Positions 37,220-45,952 are shown, counted from the first letter of the stretch. The stretch is DNA of 64,000 bases from Natroniella sulfidigena (GCF_023223645.1 NZ_JALKBY010000009.1:60873-124872); one strand, 5' to 3'. Notes: generated by a model from the letters alone, not told the origin. A program made the numbers and translations.

Positions 37220-38104
37220 TTACTCATTCTGCTTAGCTATCTTAGTTAAGATAAACTTAATTGCTGCTCCAACTAAAGATAACACTAATAAAGCTACAAA
37301 CCCAAATATAATAATGAATTTAAGTTGTAGACTTACTTCCGGGCCAACAGCTCTGATAGTAGCCAATTCTTGATTTTCTAAATCATAGCTTCCTAAAATC
37401 TCCTTTTGCTCCATCCCTTCAGGCACTAAAATATCTAAAACATTGGGATTTAAATCAGTATCAGTTCCACCTCCAAATTGCCAACCTGTAGGCTCTTCTT
37501 GCACTTGACGATAATTATCATAACCAAAACCATCTAATGCTCCCACCAAAACATAATAATGTGCTTTTTCTAAATCACCTAACTTCTGTTGTGGGATGGT
37601 AACTTTAATTGTTTGATTATCATCTAAGACCGTTATATCCCCTTCTTCAACCCTTCCATCTGCCTCAATATCAGCTCGGTGATCAAAAATCTCCAATGAC
37701 CAACCAGTAATCTTAATTAATTTATTCCACGGATGTCGTTCTTCGAATTGAACGTTGGCCCCAGGTTTAAAGGTATCCGTCCTACCTCCTTCATCATTAT
37801 CAATATAAACCTGGATCAATTGATGACTAAAGCCATATTTAGCATGCCAAGGATTGGTCAACTCTACAAATTTGAAATAAAAATTATAATTATCTGCTTC
37901 TTCTTCCACCTTAAAATAAGTCAAATCAAATAACCCTTGATATGGCTCAAATTGTTCACTTTTAGGATATAAATAACTCCCTGGACCATATTCATCTCCT
38001 ATCGGATCTTCCATCTCAAAGATAACATTATTCCCTGCTTGAACAGAAAACCCAATTAATAGTATAGTTAAGCTCAGAAATAATATTCCCTTAACTCTTC
38101 TCAT
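37220..38104 (-). CDS. Exported glucodextranase C-terminal-type binding-module protein
   Basis: 294 residues from ATG 38104 (AAAGGAGAGG upstream). A signal peptide (1-22, ending VQAGN) and a C-terminal membrane helix (about 263-285) bracket a beta-rich domain with FEMEDPIGDEYGPGSYLYPK, FDLTYFKVEEEADNYNFYF, LIQVYIDNDEGGRTDTF and YVLVGALDGFGYDNYR. This is the glucodextranase C-terminal binding module (PF09985-like). It probably sits on the outer membrane face and binds alpha-glucan. It has the same orientation as the CBM25 gene, 76 bases upstream of it. Confidence 0.75.
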   Translation of the reverse strand: MRRVKGILFLSLTILLIGFSVQAGNNVIFEMEDPIGDEYGPGSYLYPKSEQFEPYQGLFDLTYFKVEEEADNYNFYFKFVELTNPWHAKYGFSHQLIQVYIDNDEGGRTDTFKPGANVQFEERHPWNKLIKITGWSLEIFDHRADIEADGRVEEGDITVLDDNQTIKVTIPQQKLGDLEKAHYYVLVGALDGFGYDNYRQVQEEPTGWQFGGGTDTDLNPNVLDILVPEGMEQKEILGSYDLENQELATIRAVGPEVSLQLKFIIIFGFVALLVLSLVGAAIKFILTKIAKQNE

Positions 38105-38178
38105 CAAAACCTCTCCTTTAAAAATTCTCTTACCTATTGTTATGAAATAAAGCAAAGGAATATTATTCTCTTAATTTA

Positions 38179-38212
38179 AAAAAGCTCCGCTTAAATAATT
38201 TAAGCGGAGTCG
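38179..38212 (-). terminator. Intrinsic terminator
   Basis: Minus strand CTCCGCTTAAAT-ATTTAAGCGGAG followed by CTTTTTTAAA; ends the hprK-hutP-like transcript before the exported binding protein. Confidence 0.75.
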
Positions 38213-38228
38213 AGCAAGTGAAAATGAA

Positions 38229-38378
38229 CTGATATTAAGTTTGAGGCTAAGTCTAAGTTTAAGTAAAACCTAAGTCCTTATGCTTTTAACGGTTGGCTTA
38301 GCCTTACCTTCGGGTTTATAAAAACCCTTCGTAATAAAAACCATTTCCTCAACCTTAGACTTAAGCTGTTTTATAATT
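38229..38378. repeat. Interspersed repeat family B copy with inserted palindrome
   Basis: Begins TGATATTAAGTTTGAGG, ends CCTTAGACTTAAGC, and carries in its centre CCTTCGGGTT-TATAAA-AACCCTTCGTA at about 38313-38336. The copy at 45816-45918 has the same outer parts but not this insert. Confidence 0.75.
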
Positions 38379-38846
38379 TTATTCAGCACTCAAACCGTAA
38401 TAATGAACACCTAACCCAGAAATTTCATGATCAATATCCAACCCTGGAATCCCTAATTTGCCGTGGATTGCTACAGCTAAATGAGCATCTTTTTTAACAA
38501 TTCCAATCTTAATCCCTGCTCCAGAGATACCACTCATTGGCCCATTGAGTGCTACTAAAGCACGCTCAACACATCTAGTTAAGACCCTCCGATCTTGAAT
38601 TCCTTCATCAATCACATTTCCTTTTACAGCAGCTCCTAAAGTATTTCGTAACACCTTATTTTTAAGCTGCTCACCTTTGCCACCAGCTCGTGTAATAACT
38701 ACCTTATAACCCTCTGAAATAAATGTATCAACCAATTGATCATCACACTGATCATCTACCATAGCTAAAACTGTTGCAATTTTACCTATTGTCCTTTCTC
38801 CATCTGCTTTAATAATATCCTCTACTGAAAAATCAGTTAGCTCCAT
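38379..38846 (-). CDS. HutP-like RNA-binding antitermination protein
   Basis: 155 residues. The C-terminal half (AHLAVAIHGKLGIPGLDIDH followed by EISGLGVHYYG) matches the HutP signature, with the conserved H..E..H metal-binding positions; the middle has CVERALVALNGPMSGISGAG. In Bacillus HutP binds histidine and Mg and antiterminates the hut operon. Here there are no histidine-use genes; it follows hprK by 45 bases, so it is likely co-transcribed with it and the ROK kinase and may act on a different RNA. Confidence 0.75.
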   Translation of the reverse strand: MELTDFSVEDIIKADGERTIGKIATVLAMVDDQCDDQLVDTFISEGYKVVITRAGGKGEQLKNKVLRNTLGAAVKGNVIDEGIQDRRVLTRCVERALVALNGPMSGISGAGIKIGIVKKDAHLAVAIHGKLGIPGLDIDHEISGLGVHYYGLSAE

Positions 38847-38891
38847 TTTTATTCACCTCATATTGCAACTTATTTTTGATTATATAGTTAA

Positions 38892-39815
38892 TTAACTATT
38901 CTTATCTTTTAATTCATTCTCCAATCGTTTAGTAAACTCTTTAGCAGCATTATATCCTGTACTCTTTAAACGAAAATTCATAGCTGCTACTTCCATCACC
39001 ATCGCTAAATTCCTTCCTGGTTTAACAGGTATCACCACTCTAGGAACAGTAACCTCTAAAATTTCAACCATTTCATCATCTAAACCTAACCGATCATAGT
39101 TTTTCTGTTGATCCCATTTCTCTAGCTGAATAATTAGATCAATATTTTGTGCTTCTCGAACTGCTCCTGCCCCAAAAAGGGTTTTAACATTAATAATTCC
39201 CAAACCCCTCAACTCCAGATGATGTTTTGATATCTCCGGTGAAGTCCCTACTAACTTACTTCTCATTACCCGCTTGATTATTACTGCATCATCTGCTATC
39301 AAGCGATGTCCTCTCTTTACTAGATCTAGAGCACTCTCACTCTTTCCAATTCCACTACTTCCTTTAATCAAAACCCCAACTCCATAAATTTCAACTAAGA
39401 CTCCATGCCTCGTAACTTGAGGAGCAAATGTTTCTTCCAAATAGGTAGTTAAACAACTAATAAAACTTGTAGTTGAAGAATCAGTACTTAAAATTGGAAT
39501 ATTATTCTTTTCAGAAATCTCAATTAATTTTTCTACTGGCTCCAATCCTCTAGTAATAATCACACAAGGAATTTGATATCCTAAAAATTTATTCAATCTC
39601 TCTTCTAATAACTCTAATGGTAATTCAGTTAAAAAAGAAATCTCCGTTCTACCTAAAATTTGAATTCTTTCAGGAGTAAAATAATCAAAGAAACCAGCTA
39701 ACTCTATTCCTGGTCTTTTAATATCACTTACTGTTATTTGATTTTTAATAGGAGTTTGGTTTAATTGTTTTAATCCAAATTTATCGATTATCTTCTCTAC
39801 AGATATTTGATCCAT
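38892..39815 (-). CDS. hprK: HPr kinase/phosphorylase
   Basis: 307 residues. Walker A GSSGIGKSE (about 151-159), the catalytic loop RGHRLIADDAV and the family signature ELRGLGIINVKTLFG are present; the N-terminal half is the regulatory domain. It phosphorylates HPr on Ser46 in response to fructose-1,6-bisphosphate, controlling carbon catabolite repression through CcpA. ATG 39815 has GGGGAGG upstream. The clustering with glucokinase and a HutP-like protein is consistent with sugar control. Confidence 0.95.
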   Translation of the reverse strand: MDQISVEKIIDKFGLKQLNQTPIKNQITVSDIKRPGIELAGFFDYFTPERIQILGRTEISFLTELPLELLEERLNKFLGYQIPCVIITRGLEPVEKLIEISEKNNIPILSTDSSTTSFISCLTTYLEETFAPQVTRHGVLVEIYGVGVLIKGSSGIGKSESALDLVKRGHRLIADDAVIIKRVMRSKLVGTSPEISKHHLELRGLGIINVKTLFGAGAVREAQNIDLIIQLEKWDQQKNYDRLGLDDEMVEILEVTVPRVVIPVKPGRNLAMVMEVAAMNFRLKSTGYNAAKEFTKRLENELKDKNS

Positions 39816-39854
39816 GATTCCTCCCCTAAATTAATAAGTTCAAATTTTATCTAA

Positions 39855-40823
39855 CTAAATTAGTTCCAACTTTAATAAAGCAATTGTAGCAGCACCAATA
39901 CCTCCTGCTTCAGTCCCTAATTGGGCAACAACTATTTCAAAACCATCTAATAAAGGCTTCATTACCCGCTTGCTAATAGTTTCTTCAACCGTTGGTTTTA
40001 ATAACTCCCAAGACTTTGAAACCCCACCACCAAGTACAATCTTTTCTGGATTAAATATAGTAATTAAATTGGCCAATCCAAGCCCTACATACTCAGCCAA
40101 TTCAGTCATTAATCCTTGAGCAACTAAATCCCCTTTACGTGCAGCTTCTGCTACAATAGCACCATCAATCTGCTCAATATCTTCAACCATTTGCCTTAGT
40201 AAAGTATCAGGGTTAGAAATAACAACTTCCTTGGCCCTACGGGCCAACGCAGTACCAGAAGCCAACACTTCCCAACAACCATAATTACCACAACTGCATT
40301 GTAATTTACTAGTCGGATCGATAGTCATATGTCCAATCTCACCACCATTACCTAAACCATGGCATACTTCACCATTAACTATAATTCCTCCACCAATCCC
40401 AGTACTGACTGTCACATACACCAAATCCTCAACATCTCTTCCTGCTCCAAACCACTTTTCTGCTATCGCTGCTGCGTTAGCATCATTTTCCAAAAATACA
40501 GCAGGACCAAATTCTTTTAGTTGCTCAACAATCTGAACACCTTTAAGATTTAGATTCGGAGTATCTATAATAGCTCCTTGCTCAAGATCAAGTAATCCAG
40601 GAGCTCCTAACCCAATCCCTTTAACTTCATCTAATCCAATCCCTGCTTGCTCAGTTACTGTAACTACCGTCTGCTTTAGATTGTCGATGATCTTACTTGG
40701 CTCTTTATCTGCTTCAGTTGCTCTTTTGACCTTAGCTATAATATCCCCCTGTTGATCAACCAACATGGTCAAAATCTTCGTCCCTCCAAGATCAATACCA
40801 ATAACATAATCCTTTTCTATCAT
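39855..40823 (-). CDS. ROK-family glucokinase
   Basis: 322 residues. Phosphate loop GIDLGGTKILTMLVD, IGLGAPGLLD, ENDANAAAIAEKWFG (catalytic Asp), TVSTGIGGGIIV, and the ROK zinc site GHMTIDPTSKLQCSCGNYGC. It probably phosphorylates glucose with ATP; other hexoses cannot be excluded. ATG 40823 is preceded by GGGGGAAAA. It lies 39 bases upstream of hprK in one transcript. Confidence 0.92.
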   Translation of the reverse strand: MIEKDYVIGIDLGGTKILTMLVDQQGDIIAKVKRATEADKEPSKIIDNLKQTVVTVTEQAGIGLDEVKGIGLGAPGLLDLEQGAIIDTPNLNLKGVQIVEQLKEFGPAVFLENDANAAAIAEKWFGAGRDVEDLVYVTVSTGIGGGIIVNGEVCHGLGNGGEIGHMTIDPTSKLQCSCGNYGCWEVLASGTALARRAKEVVISNPDTLLRQMVEDIEQIDGAIVAEAARKGDLVAQGLMTELAEYVGLGLANLITIFNPEKIVLGGGVSKSWELLKPTVEETISKRVMKPLLDGFEIVVAQLGTEAGGIGAATIALLKLELI

Positions 40824-40991
40824 TTTTCCCCCTCAACACAACTAATATTAATAATCTATATTTTCCATTTCATCTATAAATTTGTAATGTTCAGACATTT
40901 AGCTCCAGATTAAATAACCTATTTCCTATACTTATTCTTGAAACCACACAAAAATCCTGCAAAATGGATTAAAAAAAGACATTATACGACA

Positions 40992-41022
40992 AGAAAAAAG
41001 AGCCAATCAAGGCCCTTTTAGC
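40992..41022 (-). terminator. Intrinsic terminator after nicotinate phosphoribosyltransferase
   Basis: Minus strand AAAGGGCC-TTGATT-GGCTCTTTTTTCTTG immediately after the stop. Confidence 0.75.
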
Positions 41023-42062
41023 TATAATATCCTCTTTAATCTAGAATTGTCAGTCTGTCCGGGAATCCTACCTCTTTTTGCTATTGGCTTACCAGCAATC
41101 TCTTTTAAATCCATCGTCATATTAATCCCTTTAGCTCCCGAAATATAACTACCAACACCAAAACCATCGGCTCCTAACTCTGATAACTCCTCAATTCTAG
41201 TAGGAGTCAGCCCTCCTGATACAAAGATATTGACGTCTTCATGCCCAGCTTGATCCAAGCGAGCTCTAACCTCTTTTACTAATCCAGCAGTCACTCCACC
41301 ACGTTCAGAAGCAGTATCCAGCCTAATCCCATCTAAAGCACCCTCTAGTTTATCAGCAATTCTTAATGCTTCAACTGCTTCATCTTGGAATGTATCAACC
41401 AAAATAACCCGTGGTGCATCTTCAGGCATAAATTCATGATATGCTTGAGCTACTTCTAAGGTATCACCGACCGTTAAGATTAAGGCATGAGGTACTGTAC
41501 CAGATGGCTCCGTTCCTCCAAGTTTGGCCCCTAAGATACAACTAGCTCCATCTGCTCCTCCAATCAAGGCAGCACGCTCCATTACTGGAGCAACAGCAGG
41601 GTGTAAATGTCGAGCTCCAAAGCATAACATCGGCTTATCTGCAGCAGCCTCTTTACACTTTCTAGCAGCAGTCGCCCAACCACTTGAACTCGATAAAGTA
41701 CCTAAAATAGCTGTTTCAAAGATACCAAAATCATTATAAGCTCCTTCAATCTTCATTACAACCTCTTTTTTATCTATACTCGTCCCCTCTTCTAAAGCCC
41801 AAACCTTAACATCCTTTTCCTGCAATAGGTTCAAAGCTTCATCAATTCCAGCTACAACCCCAGACCTATTAGCAAAAACTTCAGCTACAACCTGAGTATC
41901 AGTCTGCTCTAACTTGTCTAAGATTTCTCTGGTCTTAATAAAATAAATATCGGTCGTTGCTCCTGACTCTATTTCTTGATGAGTTGCAGAAAAAAGACTT
42001 CTATCTTTACTTATTTTAAACTCTTTAACATCATCTAAATTACTAAGTTCTTTAAAATCCAT
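41022..42062 (-). CDS. Nicotinate phosphoribosyltransferase (short clostridial form)
   Basis: 346 residues. N-terminal beta domain to about 105, then the TIM-barrel catalytic domain: FGARHLHPAVAPVMERAALI (His/Arg), GGTEPSGTVPHALIL, ILVDTFQDEAVEAL, IRLDTASERGGV and FVSGGLTPTRIEELSELG. It makes nicotinate mononucleotide for NAD salvage. This length (about 345-355) is typical of the archaeal/clostridial subtype rather than the 400-480 residue PncB. It is transcribed alone. Confidence 0.9.
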   Translation of the reverse strand: MDFKELSNLDDVKEFKISKDRSLFSATHQEIESGATTDIYFIKTREILDKLEQTDTQVVAEVFANRSGVVAGIDEALNLLQEKDVKVWALEEGTSIDKKEVVMKIEGAYNDFGIFETAILGTLSSSSGWATAARKCKEAAADKPMLCFGARHLHPAVAPVMERAALIGGADGASCILGAKLGGTEPSGTVPHALILTVGDTLEVAQAYHEFMPEDAPRVILVDTFQDEAVEALRIADKLEGALDGIRLDTASERGGVTAGLVKEVRARLDQAGHEDVNIFVSGGLTPTRIEELSELGADGFGVGSYISGAKGINMTMDLKEIAGKPIAKRGRIPGQTDNSRLKRIL

Positions 42063-42187
42063 TAGCCATTTTCCTCCCTGCTTTGCATCACTACTTTACT
42101 CTCATTATTTCCAATTATCATTGAATCTACTATATGATCTTAAATTGATATAAAGTTTCACTTTTCGCTCGTGCAATAATGTGTTTG

Positions 42188-42449
42188 TGTAGGGGCGAAT
42201 CTCTGTGTTCGCCCTTTATTTTTAAGTCCAAGCTACAGGTTTTAACCTGTAGTCCAATCGAGACTTCGTAATCCCACCACAGCGCCCTGAAGGAGGTGGT
42301 TTATGCCGACTGAGGAAGTACTCTTGGGGTGGTAAAACCTGTGGCTCACACCTTTAATAAGCCTTGGTTTAACAACGCCCGCCATACGTTAAAACATATG
42401 GCTAATAATTTATTCATTTCACGGGCAGGCACGGAGACCTGCCCCTACA
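42188..42449. repeat. Inverted-end element of about 260 bases (possible non-autonomous IS200/IS605 relative)
   Basis: The ends are inverted: TGTAGGGGCGAATCTCTGTG at 42190 and GGAGACCTGCCCCTACA at 42449. Between them are CTACAGGTTTTAACCTGTAG, a GC-richer structured stretch (CCACCACAGCGCCCTGAAGG, GCCGACTGAGGAAGTACTCT) and AAAACCTGTGGCT. It has no ORF. The GTAGGGGCG end is a widespread bacterial repeat; the internal hairpins and RNA-like core resemble the noncoding tail of TnpB elements, which is inference. Confidence 0.5.
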
Positions 42450-42506
42450 AAATTATTTTCACCCACACACACATAACTGACACATAATTGTAATAAAGTT
42501 TTATTT

Positions 42507-43526
42507 TTAATATTTCCGCAAAATATCAGAGCTAATCTCGTCAACACTATTGCAACCAGTCAGAATCATTGCCTTCTTTAATTCAGTCGTTAAATTATCC
42601 AATAACAACTTAAATCCTTCTTTTCCGCCACCAAAAGCAGCAATAATCAACGGTCTAGCAACTAAAACTGCATCCGCTCCTAAAGCTAAGGCCTTTAAAA
42701 CATCAACCCCAGCTCTGATTCCACCATCAACCAAGATCGTTGCTTCATCTCCCACTTCCGCAGCTATCTCTGGCAATACCTCAGCCGTTCCAGGTGTTGA
42801 ATCTAATACTCGTCCTCCATGGTTAGAGACAACAATCATCTCAACTCCAGCATCTACAGCCAATCTAGCTTCATCAGCCGTCATAATCCCTTTTAAGATC
42901 AATGGCAACTCAGTACTAGCAACCAACTCTTCTAGCTCTTCTTTGCTCTTCGGGCCAACAGGCTGATTCTTCAAAGCCATAGTAATTAAGCCAGCTCCAT
43001 CAACATCAATTCCTACCGCTTTACTACCAACCTCTTCTGCCATCTTGATCCGTTTTTTAATCTCATCCTGTTCACGAGGCTTAATAATTGGAATTCCAAA
43101 ACCATCACAAGCTTGAATAGCATCCACCCCTACATCATAAACGGTTGGATCTCCACTATCTCCTGTCATAGCAATCGTTCCAAATTCCTGACTACCTTCT
43201 ACAACTACCTTAGTATATTCCTCTTCAGATAAAGCTCCTCCCATATTATACTGACTACCAGTCACTGGAGCCTTAAGAATTGGAGTAGTTAACTTTTCCC
43301 CTAAAATAGTAACACTTGTATCTGGATCATCTGCCTGATGTAAAGTTCGCAACTGTAATTTATAATCTTGCCAAGCTGCCAAGTTAGCTTGAAAAGAAGA
43401 CCCAGTTCCTGCTCCTCCCATGCCAGGAACTTCTCCTTTACAGGCTCTCCCATCACAGACAGAACAAACCCGACAATAACCTTCCATCTTTTCTCTAGCT
43501 GTTTGATAAATCTCTTCTAAATCCAT
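42507..43526 (-). CDS. FMN-dependent alpha-hydroxyacid dehydrogenase family protein
   Basis: 339 residues, FMN TIM barrel: TPILKAPVTGSQYNMGGALS, GIDVDGAGL, LPLILKGIMTADEARLAVDA, VVSNHGGRVLDSTPGT, and DGGIRAGVDVLKALALGADA with VARPL. The active-site His (SNHGGR) and phosphate-binding loops are intact. The N-terminus is unusual in carrying CRVCSVCDGRACKG, five cysteines that could hold a metal or Fe-S cluster, a feature of the clostridial subgroup. It probably oxidises lactate or another 2-hydroxyacid with a non-oxygen acceptor. Confidence 0.87.
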   Translation of the reverse strand: MDLEEIYQTAREKMEGYCRVCSVCDGRACKGEVPGMGGAGTGSSFQANLAAWQDYKLQLRTLHQADDPDTSVTILGEKLTTPILKAPVTGSQYNMGGALSEEEYTKVVVEGSQEFGTIAMTGDSGDPTVYDVGVDAIQACDGFGIPIIKPREQDEIKKRIKMAEEVGSKAVGIDVDGAGLITMALKNQPVGPKSKEELEELVASTELPLILKGIMTADEARLAVDAGVEMIVVSNHGGRVLDSTPGTAEVLPEIAAEVGDEATILVDGGIRAGVDVLKALALGADAVLVARPLIIAAFGGGKEGFKLLLDNLTTELKKAMILTGCNSVDEISSDILRKY

Positions 43527-43548
43527 TTTTTTAGCCTCCTTTGAAAAA

Positions 43549-43626
43549 GTTATCAGTGATCAGTAAGTTCAAAAGATTTTAAAGAATTTGTTTTTACTAG
43601 TTACTAATCACTAATTACTAATCACT
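43549..43626. repeat. Interspersed repeat family C copy
   Basis: ATCAGTGATCAGTAAG on the left and TAGTTACTAATCACTAATTA on the right of a short centre; degenerate units as at 23903. Confidence 0.55.
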
Positions 43627-43627
43627 T

Positions 43628-44428
43628 TTACAGTATAAACTTCTCAATAACTTGAGCAACCCCTTCTTCATCATTTGCTCCAGTAATATAGTCAGCTTCT
43701 TCTTTAATCTCTTCTTTAGCATTTCCTACTGCTACTCCTAAGCCAGCATATTCTATCATCTCTAGATCATTATAACTATCACCAATTGCCATCACCTCTT
43801 CTGCTTCAATCCCTAATTCTGTAGCTAGATTAGCCAAAGTATTACCTTTATAGACCTCTTGAGACATAATCTCTATAAAGTTTGCCTTAGAAGTAGTTAT
43901 CGTTAATGAATCAGAAAATTTAGCAGTCAATTCAGCAAAAGCTTCCTTTAACTTAGCTTTATCATTTTCAATAATTAAGATCTTAGTTGAAGGTTGGTCG
44001 ACAAAATCGACTAGATCTTCAGTAATTAAGATTGGTTTAATCCCTGCTACTTCTTCATAATAGTCAGCTTCAGCACCTGCTTTATTGACATATAACAGAT
44101 CATCTAGATAAAAATTAATATGTAGATCATACTCTTGAGCAACCTTAGCAATCTGCCGGGCCAACTCAGCAGAAACAGGCTCATGATATAAAGTTTGATT
44201 ATCAACTAACTGCTTCACTAAAGCCCCATTATAAGTAATTAATTCATTCTCTAATCCTAATAATTTTGCATATGGTAACGCAGAAGAGTGCATTCTACCA
44301 GTAGCAATCACTACTCTAACCCCCTGTTTTTGAGCTTCTTCGATTGCTTCAACCGTCCGTTTAGAAATCTCTAAATCATCTGCTAACAAAGTATCGTCTA
44401 AATCTATAGCTACTAATTTATAATCCAT
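43628..44428 (-). CDS. Cof-type HAD hydrolase
   Basis: 266 residues from ATG 44428. HAD motifs: I, LVAIDLDDTLL (nucleophile Asp); II, VVIATGRMHSS; III, Lys in YKGNTLANLATELGIEAEEV; IV, MAIGDSYNDLEMIEYAGLGV. The large C2 cap domain places it with the Cof/YidA sugar-phosphate phosphatases. An upstream extension to 44470 overlaps the RseC-like stop and lacks family similarity. The substrate is unknown. It is the last gene after csoR and the RseC-like gene. Confidence 0.9.
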   Translation of the reverse strand: MDYKLVAIDLDDTLLADDLEISKRTVEAIEEAQKQGVRVVIATGRMHSSALPYAKLLGLENELITYNGALVKQLVDNQTLYHEPVSAELARQIAKVAQEYDLHINFYLDDLLYVNKAGAEADYYEEVAGIKPILITEDLVDFVDQPSTKILIIENDKAKLKEAFAELTAKFSDSLTITTSKANFIEIMSQEVYKGNTLANLATELGIEAEEVMAIGDSYNDLEMIEYAGLGVAVGNAKEEIKEEADYITGANDEEGVAQVIEKFIL

Positions 44429-44450
44429 TCCTATCACTTCCCTTTCTGCC

Positions 44451-44861
44451 TCAACCATTAGTAATTTCAATCATTTTTGCTTCATACTTATCTGCTCTAT
44501 AATCTCCAAATTTTCTAGCTAATACAAAAGATAATCCAAATAATACAAATCCTAATAAAACTCTAAACAACTCCGCTTCAATTCCTAAAGCAAGCCCTAA
44601 GAAGTAACCAGCTATCAAACCTAATAAAGGAACCAAATAGATTACTACTGCAGCACTTAAGAGATCATTTTCTTGCAGTTCTAAGACAACAATATCCCCT
44701 TCTTGAGCTTCTAAATCATTATCAATCACCAATTTCATGCTATTTCTTTCATCACACTTACCACAGTCACCACAAGCAGAATGTCTTCTGATCTCCACTT
44801 TAACCTTTTGTTCAGAATCAATACTTTCTAAAACTTCAGCATATTGCTTCAACTTTATCAT
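44451..44861 (-). CDS. RseC/MucC-like membrane protein
   Basis: 136 residues. The cysteine-rich cytoplasmic N-terminus HSACGDCGKCDERN (four Cys region near 28-36) precedes LVIDNDLEAQEGDIVVLELQ, then two membrane helices (about 69-92 and 96-114) and a basic tail. This is the SoxR-reducing-system RseC family, which usually accompanies Rnf electron-transport complexes. Here it lies between csoR and a HAD gene, so a redox or metal-related role is possible. ATG 44861 lies 4 bases after the csoR stop. Confidence 0.85.
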   Translation of the reverse strand: MIKLKQYAEVLESIDSEQKVKVEIRRHSACGDCGKCDERNSMKLVIDNDLEAQEGDIVVLELQENDLLSAAVVIYLVPLLGLIAGYFLGLALGIEAELFRVLLGFVLFGLSFVLARKFGDYRADKYEAKMIEITNG

Positions 44862-44865
44862 CCTT

Positions 44866-45138
44866 TCACTTATTAAACTTAAATAGAATTTCTAACAATT
44901 CATCAATCTTTTCATCTCCATCTCCAGTTGCAATTGCATTCTGGACACATCCATGAGCATGCTTTTCTAAAATAGTCTTTCCCACCTTATTTAAAGCCCC
45001 TTTGACAGCAGCAATTTGTACCAAAATATCAGCACAGTACTTATCATCTTCAACCATTCTGTGTACTCCACGTACTTGCCCTTCTATTCGCTTTAATCTA
45101 TTTAACAAGTCTTCCTTCTTTTTTTTATATGAGCTCAT
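44866..45138 (-). CDS. csoR: CsoR-family copper-sensing repressor
   Basis: 90 residues, all-helical DUF156 fold: DLLNRLKRIEGQVRGVHRMV, Cys in DDKYCADILVQIAAVKGAL, and HAHGCVQNA. The Cys-His-Cys copper ligand set (CADI, HAHGC) is present, favouring copper over formaldehyde sensing. An ATACCCCC-type operator upstream of the copZ gene 260 bases away is the probable target. GGGGGTTAG precedes the ATG. Confidence 0.88.
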   Translation of the reverse strand: MSSYKKKKEDLLNRLKRIEGQVRGVHRMVEDDKYCADILVQIAAVKGALNKVGKTILEKHAHGCVQNAIATGDGDEKIDELLEILFKFNK

Positions 45139-45358
45139 TCAATCTAACCCCCTTTTAATTTATACAATACTCTTAAATTCAAAATATCAAGCTCAAAAAA
45201 CTAAAAACTCAATAATCAAGAGCTATAAAACGATTAACCTCCAAAAATTTACAATATTTTCTTTGCTCTTAAGATATTTATAAAAATCTTTACCTTTGAT
45301 TATACAATATATTCAATCAAAATCAAAATATTTATTTAGATTTTAGCTAATTTTAAAA

Positions 45359-45383
45359 ACCACCCCTTAGCTAAGGGGTGGCC
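45359..45383 (-). terminator. Intrinsic terminator after copZ
   Basis: Perfect palindrome CCACCCCTTAG/CTAAGGGGTGG followed on the minus strand by TTTTTAAAAT, 12 bases past the copZ stop. Confidence 0.8.
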
Positions 45384-45394
45384 TTTATCACTAT

Positions 45395-45598
45395 TTAACT
45401 TACTTTATAACCTTCTTCTGTAACTACTTCCTTCAATTGTTTTAAATCAGTCTGACTATCATCAAATTCAACCTCTACTTCTTCAGCTTCTAAATCAACC
45501 ACTGCTTCTTTAACACCATCTACATCGGCTAAAGCTGACTCCACAGCATTCTTGCAATGACCACAAGACATACCTTTAACTGTAAATACTTCCTTCAT
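45395..45598 (-). CDS. copZ: Copper chaperone CopZ (HMA domain)
   Basis: 67 residues, a single heavy-metal-associated domain. FTVKGMSCGHCKNAVESAL contains the copper-binding CxxC (Cys12, Cys15), and the remaining ferredoxin-like fold (VKEAVVDLEAEEVEVEFDD) is intact. It buffers or delivers Cu(I). It is transcribed alone, with a CsoR-like operator just upstream; no CopA ATPase is in the window. Confidence 0.9.
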   Translation of the reverse strand: MKEVFTVKGMSCGHCKNAVESALADVDGVKEAVVDLEAEEVEVEFDDSQTDLKQLKEVVTEEGYKVS

Positions 45599-45625
45599 AA
45601 TTAAAGCCTCCCTTATTTTTATGAT

Positions 45626-45642
45626 ATACCCCCATGTGGTAT
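45626..45642. promoter_or_regulatory. CsoR-type operator upstream of copZ
   Basis: ATACCCCCATGTGGTAT is a pseudo-palindrome with the TACCCC/GGGTA character of CsoR boxes, 28 bases before the copZ start. A second inverted repeat, ATGACC-TTT-GGTCAT, lies at about 45685. Confidence 0.65.
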
Positions 45643-45697
45643 GTTATCAGAATACCAAAATTTCTAACTATTGTCAAGGGGAAATGACCTTTGGTCA

Positions 45698-45918
45698 TAG
45701 TTTAAGACTAAGTCTAAGTTTAAGGTTGAGGTTAAGTAAAACCAAAATAAAAAATAATCAATAATTTTTAAGAAACATAATTTCCTAAATAAGAACAAAG
45801 ACTTAAACTACAAATCTATTGATATTAAGTTTAAGGGTAAGTCTAAGTTTAAGTAAGACCTTATGGTTTTAATGGTTGACTTAACCTCAAACTCAGCCTT
45901 AGACTTAAGCTATTTTGT
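45698..45918. repeat. Interspersed repeat family B, two adjoining copies
   Basis: AGTTTAAGACTAAGTC-type units begin at 45698, and a second complete copy runs from TTGATATTAAGTTTAAGG (45819) to CCTTAGACTTAAGC (45910). The second copy lacks the palindrome insertion found in the 38229 copy. No gene lies between copZ and 46031. Confidence 0.7.
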
Positions 45919-45920
45919 AA

Positions 45921-45952
45921 TAAAAAAAAGACAACCATCATCATGGCTGCCG
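45921..45952 (-). terminator. Intrinsic terminator
   Basis: Minus strand GGCAGCCAT-GATG-ATGGTTGTC followed by eight T; serves the small zinc-ribbon-like gene at 46031. Confidence 0.7.

Noticed and set aside
42230..42370. Possible riboswitch (cobalamin or Moco-like) or 6S RNA
   Set aside because: Core bases do not match any of these consensus structures well, and the neighbouring genes do not fit; its position between inverted ends favours a mobile element.
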